From assembly GCA_023488565.1 (NCBI GenBank), contig JAMDDZ010000012.1, positions 1-7,837 of the forward strand: a stretch of 7,837 nucleotides of DNA. The letters run 5' to 3'. Positions within the stretch are counted from its first letter, which is position 1. The number at the start of each line of letters is the position of its first letter. A program made the position numbers and the translations under genes. Positions 5,852-7,837 of the stretch are shown one piece after another. The notes under the pieces were generated by a model. The model saw nothing but the letters and a program-made list of their open reading frames with translations. It had not been told where the DNA came from and searched no databases. This DNA comes from Bacillota bacterium (lineage in GTDB: Bacteria > Bacillota > Sulfobacillia > Sulfobacillales > Sulfobacillaceae).

Positions 5852-6820
5852 TTACCGTTCTGCGTGGTGTCCGGGCTGCATTAGAGGCGCCCAAATTAGC
5901 ACGGCAAACACCCCCATAATCGGATACATTGTTGCTACGAGGGTTTGGAATCCTAGGCCCGAAAGTGGGTATATGAGAATCAAGCTCCACATTCGACCCC
6001 TTCCTATGCGTTGGACTAATACATAGGCTTCCGCGATACCCGTTGTAAACAAGGCAATCCAGAGACTTATCCCATACAGGGTCCCTAGTGCCGGATGAAT
6101 CTGGTGCGCCGCCGACACAAGGGGCAAGGGGCCAACCGCCTGCAACGACAACAGCACGCGATGTTCAAGCAAACCCATAATTGTCAGAACCGCTGCCCCT
6201 AATAGCGCTGCGGCGGCTGTGCCGGTCCGCGAAGTCATAGAGCGTCCCAAGCCCAGAAGAACCAAAACCGCAGTGAATAAATTATACGACACATAGAGTA
6301 GCGCTGACAAAGCCCAGTGTCCAGGAGTTGACGGGGCGTGCAGTAGAAGTGTTCCTCGAGGAACATACCGCACGGAGACACAAACTGTCAGCGCGATAAG
6401 GTAGGGCATCAATATTACATTGGATCTCACGACCCAGTCGACTCCCAGCCATGCAATCGTCAATATTATTACCAACGTCCCCAAACCGCCCACCCACTCA
6501 GGCAACCCGAAAAGAATCCGAAGCGCAGCCCCGCCGCCGGAGATGACAACAGTCAATCCCGCGGTTAGGAACACCACCGTTAAAATGTCCACCATGCGGT
6601 TCAGGCCTCGATTGCGATAAGTCATCCCAGGTCCTGACCTGCGACCACGCTCCAACGCCACCCAACCCACTACAAAAAAGGCGCTACCCGCCACCAAAAG
6701 GCCCAAGACTCCCACCGCGCCATGCCGCGCAAAAAATACATAAATTTCCTGTCCGCTGGCAAATCCAGCCCCGACCACTGCCCCCACATATGTTAATCCC
6801 ACCGCCACCGATCGCCACAT
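5852..6820 (-). CDS. YkvI-type membrane protein (APC superfamily-like)
   Basis: This 322-residue protein has about ten membrane helices. The N-terminal motif VGAVVGAGFASGQEI (12-26) followed by a Phe-Phe pair and Gly-rich segment is characteristic of the YkvI family (COG3949). These proteins resemble amino-acid or ion-coupled transporters of the LeuT/APC fold, with an unwound first helix at the GAGFASG stretch. The pattern LLYVSYNLF (174-182) in the middle also fits the family. The substrate is unknown. The ATG at 6820 follows GGGGAGGT with a 7-base spacer. It is the first gene of the leftward envelope operon and is divergent from yyaC across 79 bases. TPR translation begins 7 to 16 bases after its stop. 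I could not identify a confident promoter for it in the divergent gap. Confidence 0.85.
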   Translation of the reverse strand: MWRSVAVGLTYVGAVVGAGFASGQEIYVFFARHGAVGVLGLLVAGSAFFVVGWVALERGRRSGPGMTYRNRGLNRMVDILTVVFLTAGLTVVISGGGAALRILFGLPEWVGGLGTLVIILTIAWLGVDWVVRSNVILMPYLIALTVCVSVRYVPRGTLLLHAPSTPGHWALSALLYVSYNLFTAVLVLLGLGRSMTSRTGTAAAALLGAAVLTIMGLLEHRVLLSLQAVGPLPLVSAAHQIHPALGTLYGISLWIALFTTGIAEAYVLVQRIGRGRMWSLILIYPLSGLGFQTLVATMYPIMGVFAVLIWAPLMQPGHHAER

Positions 6821-6841
6821 GTCATTTACCTCCCCGCTTTG

Positions 6842-6871
6842 GTACTTCTATGCGGTCGCTAAGGTAAAATA
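6842..6871 (+). promoter_or_regulatory. Weak candidate sporulation promoter for yyaC
   Basis: The 79-base gap between the divergent genes holds GTACT (6842-6846), then 16 bases, then GGTAAAATA (6863-6871). This loosely resembles the forespore sigma-F pattern (GTATA, about 15 bases, GGnnAnAnT), with at least two mismatches. A forespore promoter would suit a spore protein gene, but the match is poor. AGGAGG at 6887-6892 is the yyaC ribosome site. Confidence 0.22.
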
Positions 6872-6899
6872 GTCATATCTACCAATAGGAGGAACTCAA

Positions 6900-7454
6900 G
6901 TGCCGGACTTTGAACCGATAAAAGCATCTTCCTTTACGGATCGCCGCGTTTCAACAAAAGGGCAAGATAGGCTCGAAGACGCAGTTCGTACGCTTCGATG
7001 GCTGTGGCGACAGCACGGGGTGCCTGACGTTCTGCTCTGCATTGGCACCGACCGGTCGACCGGGGATGCCCTTGGGCCCCTGGTCGGGAGTGAAATCGAG
7101 AGTCGCCTTCCGCACCTTAATGTCTTGGGAACTTTAGATTGTCCTGTACATGCCGCCAACCTTGAGGACGTGCTCAAGAGCCGCCGCGATTTGGGTCAAC
7201 AACGCCTTCTCGCTATTGATGCGTCCTTAGGAAAGCTGGAAGATGTGGGCACACTCTTAATAGGTGTGGGCCCGCTGCGGCCGGGGTCCGGTGTCAACAA
7301 ACAGTTGCCGGCCCTAGGCCACTATCATATTACCGGCACCGTCAATGTAGGAGGATTTATGGAGTACTTTGTTCTCCAAAACACGCGGCTGGCATTGGTC
7401 ATGCAAATGGCATCATTTATTTCGCTGGCGCTGGTTGCGAGTCTCAACCCTTAG
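6900..7454 (+). CDS. yyaC: Spore protein YyaC (DUF1256, protease-like fold)
   Basis: This 184-residue protein is of the YyaC/DUF1256 family. It is restricted to spore formers and resembles the hydrogenase-maturation and spore-protease (HybD/GPR-like) fold. Its exact substrate is not established. The family blocks are intact: CIGTDRSTGDALGPLVG (47-63), LGTLDCPVHAANL (76-88), IDASLG (106-111), GPLRPGSGVNKQLPALG (124-140) and ITGTVNVGGFMEYFVLQNTR (144-163). Asp51, Asp56 and Asp107 are candidates for the metal or active site. The start is a GTG at 6900 with AGGAGG 7 bases upstream. It is the only plus-strand gene in the window, divergent from the ykvI-like gene and overlapping the DUF4446 gene tail to tail by 42 bases. 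It is strong evidence that the host sporulates. Confidence 0.95.
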   Translation: MPDFEPIKASSFTDRRVSTKGQDRLEDAVRTLRWLWRQHGVPDVLLCIGTDRSTGDALGPLVGSEIESRLPHLNVLGTLDCPVHAANLEDVLKSRRDLGQQRLLAIDASLGKLEDVGTLLIGVGPLRPGSGVNKQLPALGHYHITGTVNVGGFMEYFVLQNTRLALVMQMASFISLALVASLNP

Positions 7455-7837
7455 TTCTTGCCGGGCGTTGGCTGCTAAATCGATTGCCTGCTTCTCCTCC
7501 TGGCTAAGGACGTACCGACTCTCCAGCTGCTGCACGGGTTTGGCATATACGCGGACCTCCTCACGCCCCCAGAGGCTGGTTATTACCACTCCGTCTCCCC
7601 GATCATTCAATACCGATAACGAAAAGGACAGGTCTGCTCCGGTGTCTTCAAAGGGGTTGAATCGAACCAAACCCAGCTTGTCGAAATTGTATAATTGTTT
7701 TTGCTCTATTGTAGTAAGACGGGTCGCCAGCTCTTCGCCTTGACGCGCCGCTGACTCGGCGGCCTTGCGGGACGCTAGGACGACTTCTTCGACGGTTTGC
7801 CCGGCGTTGTCGAATACGGATAAATAGCGTCGTTTCC
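7413..7837 (-). CDS. DUF4446 family protein, 3' part (continues past right edge)
   Basis: The frame is open to the right edge, giving 140 codons. The N-terminus, which in this family usually carries a membrane helix, lies outside. The conserved core is VRFNPFEDTGADLSFSLSVL, followed by GVVITSLWGREEVRVYAKPV and YVLSQEEKQAI, all hallmarks of DUF4446. Upstream in the protein is a helical, probably coiled-coil region (T-V-E-E-V-V through T-T-I-E-Q-K-Q). Function is unknown. The gene is commonly found near parB and yyaC close to the chromosome origin in Clostridia, which agrees with this context. An apparent TTG start at 7670 falls inside the conserved core, so it is not the true start. The last 42 bases overlap the end of yyaC on the other strand, encoding the basic tail ETRNQRQRNK. 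Confidence 0.92.
   Translation of the reverse strand, partial: KRRYLSVFDNAGQTVEEVVLASRKAAESAARQGEELATRLTTIEQKQLYNFDKLGLVRFNPFEDTGADLSFSLSVLNDRGDGVVITSLWGREEVRVYAKPVQQLESRYVLSQEEKQAIDLAANARQELRVETRNQRQRNK

Noticed and set aside
7413..7670. A short 85-residue gene starting with TTG at 7670
   Set aside because: The frame stays open to the right edge, and the TTG lies inside the conserved DUF4446 core, so this is the tail of a longer gene.
1..7837. CRISPR array, tRNA, rRNA, insertion sequence or defence system
   Set aside because: No regularly spaced repeats, no cloverleaf, no transposase or recombinase motifs, and nearly every base is assigned to core genes or their control regions.

Overview
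The window looks like a chromosomal core region of a spore-forming, Clostridia-like Firmicute. The evidence is the Firmicute order rpsF-ssb-rpsR-yybS-rplI-lonC, a spore protein YyaC gene, DUF951 and DUF4446 genes, a Cys/His zinc-type S18, and strong AGGAGG ribosome binding sites. Base composition is roughly balanced. A Sulfobacillus-like organism would fit, but that is a guess from gene content and not a demonstrated assignment. No mobile element, CRISPR array, tRNA or rRNA was seen, and the window is almost fully coding.

Layout, read right to left because nearly all genes are on the minus strand. At the right edge is the C-terminal part of a DUF4446 gene (7413-7837). It meets yyaC, the only plus-strand gene (6900-7454), tail to tail with a 42-base overlap. 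Divergent from yyaC starts a tight run of envelope genes: a YkvI-type transporter-like protein, a tail-anchored TPR protein, an unrecognised 118-residue membrane protein, a CvpA-family protein, an MscS-family channel and the small DUF951 zinc-ribbon-like protein. Most junctions overlap by 4 to 8 bases (ATGA, GTGA and similar), so the run is probably one translationally coupled operon.

Next comes a clear sigma-A type promoter (TTGCCA, 17 bases, TATACT with extended TG). It is followed by a leader of about 80 bases that can fold into a structure presenting a CCG beside a helix, as expected for the S6:S18 autoregulatory leader. It precedes rpsF-ssb-rpsR. Three bases after the rpsR stop is a perfect 15-bp hairpin, then yybS (DUF2232), rplI and the N-terminal part of lonC. 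The gdpP (yybT) gene often found between yybS and rplI is absent.

The lonC reading frame stops abruptly just after the Walker A region. The stop lies inside a 19-base exact inverted copy of a segment 216 bases further in, which suggests a chimeric or rearranged left end rather than a naturally short protein. Apart from the uncharacterised envelope genes, the region looks like ordinary housekeeping sequence. I did not find convincing evidence of a wholly new system.
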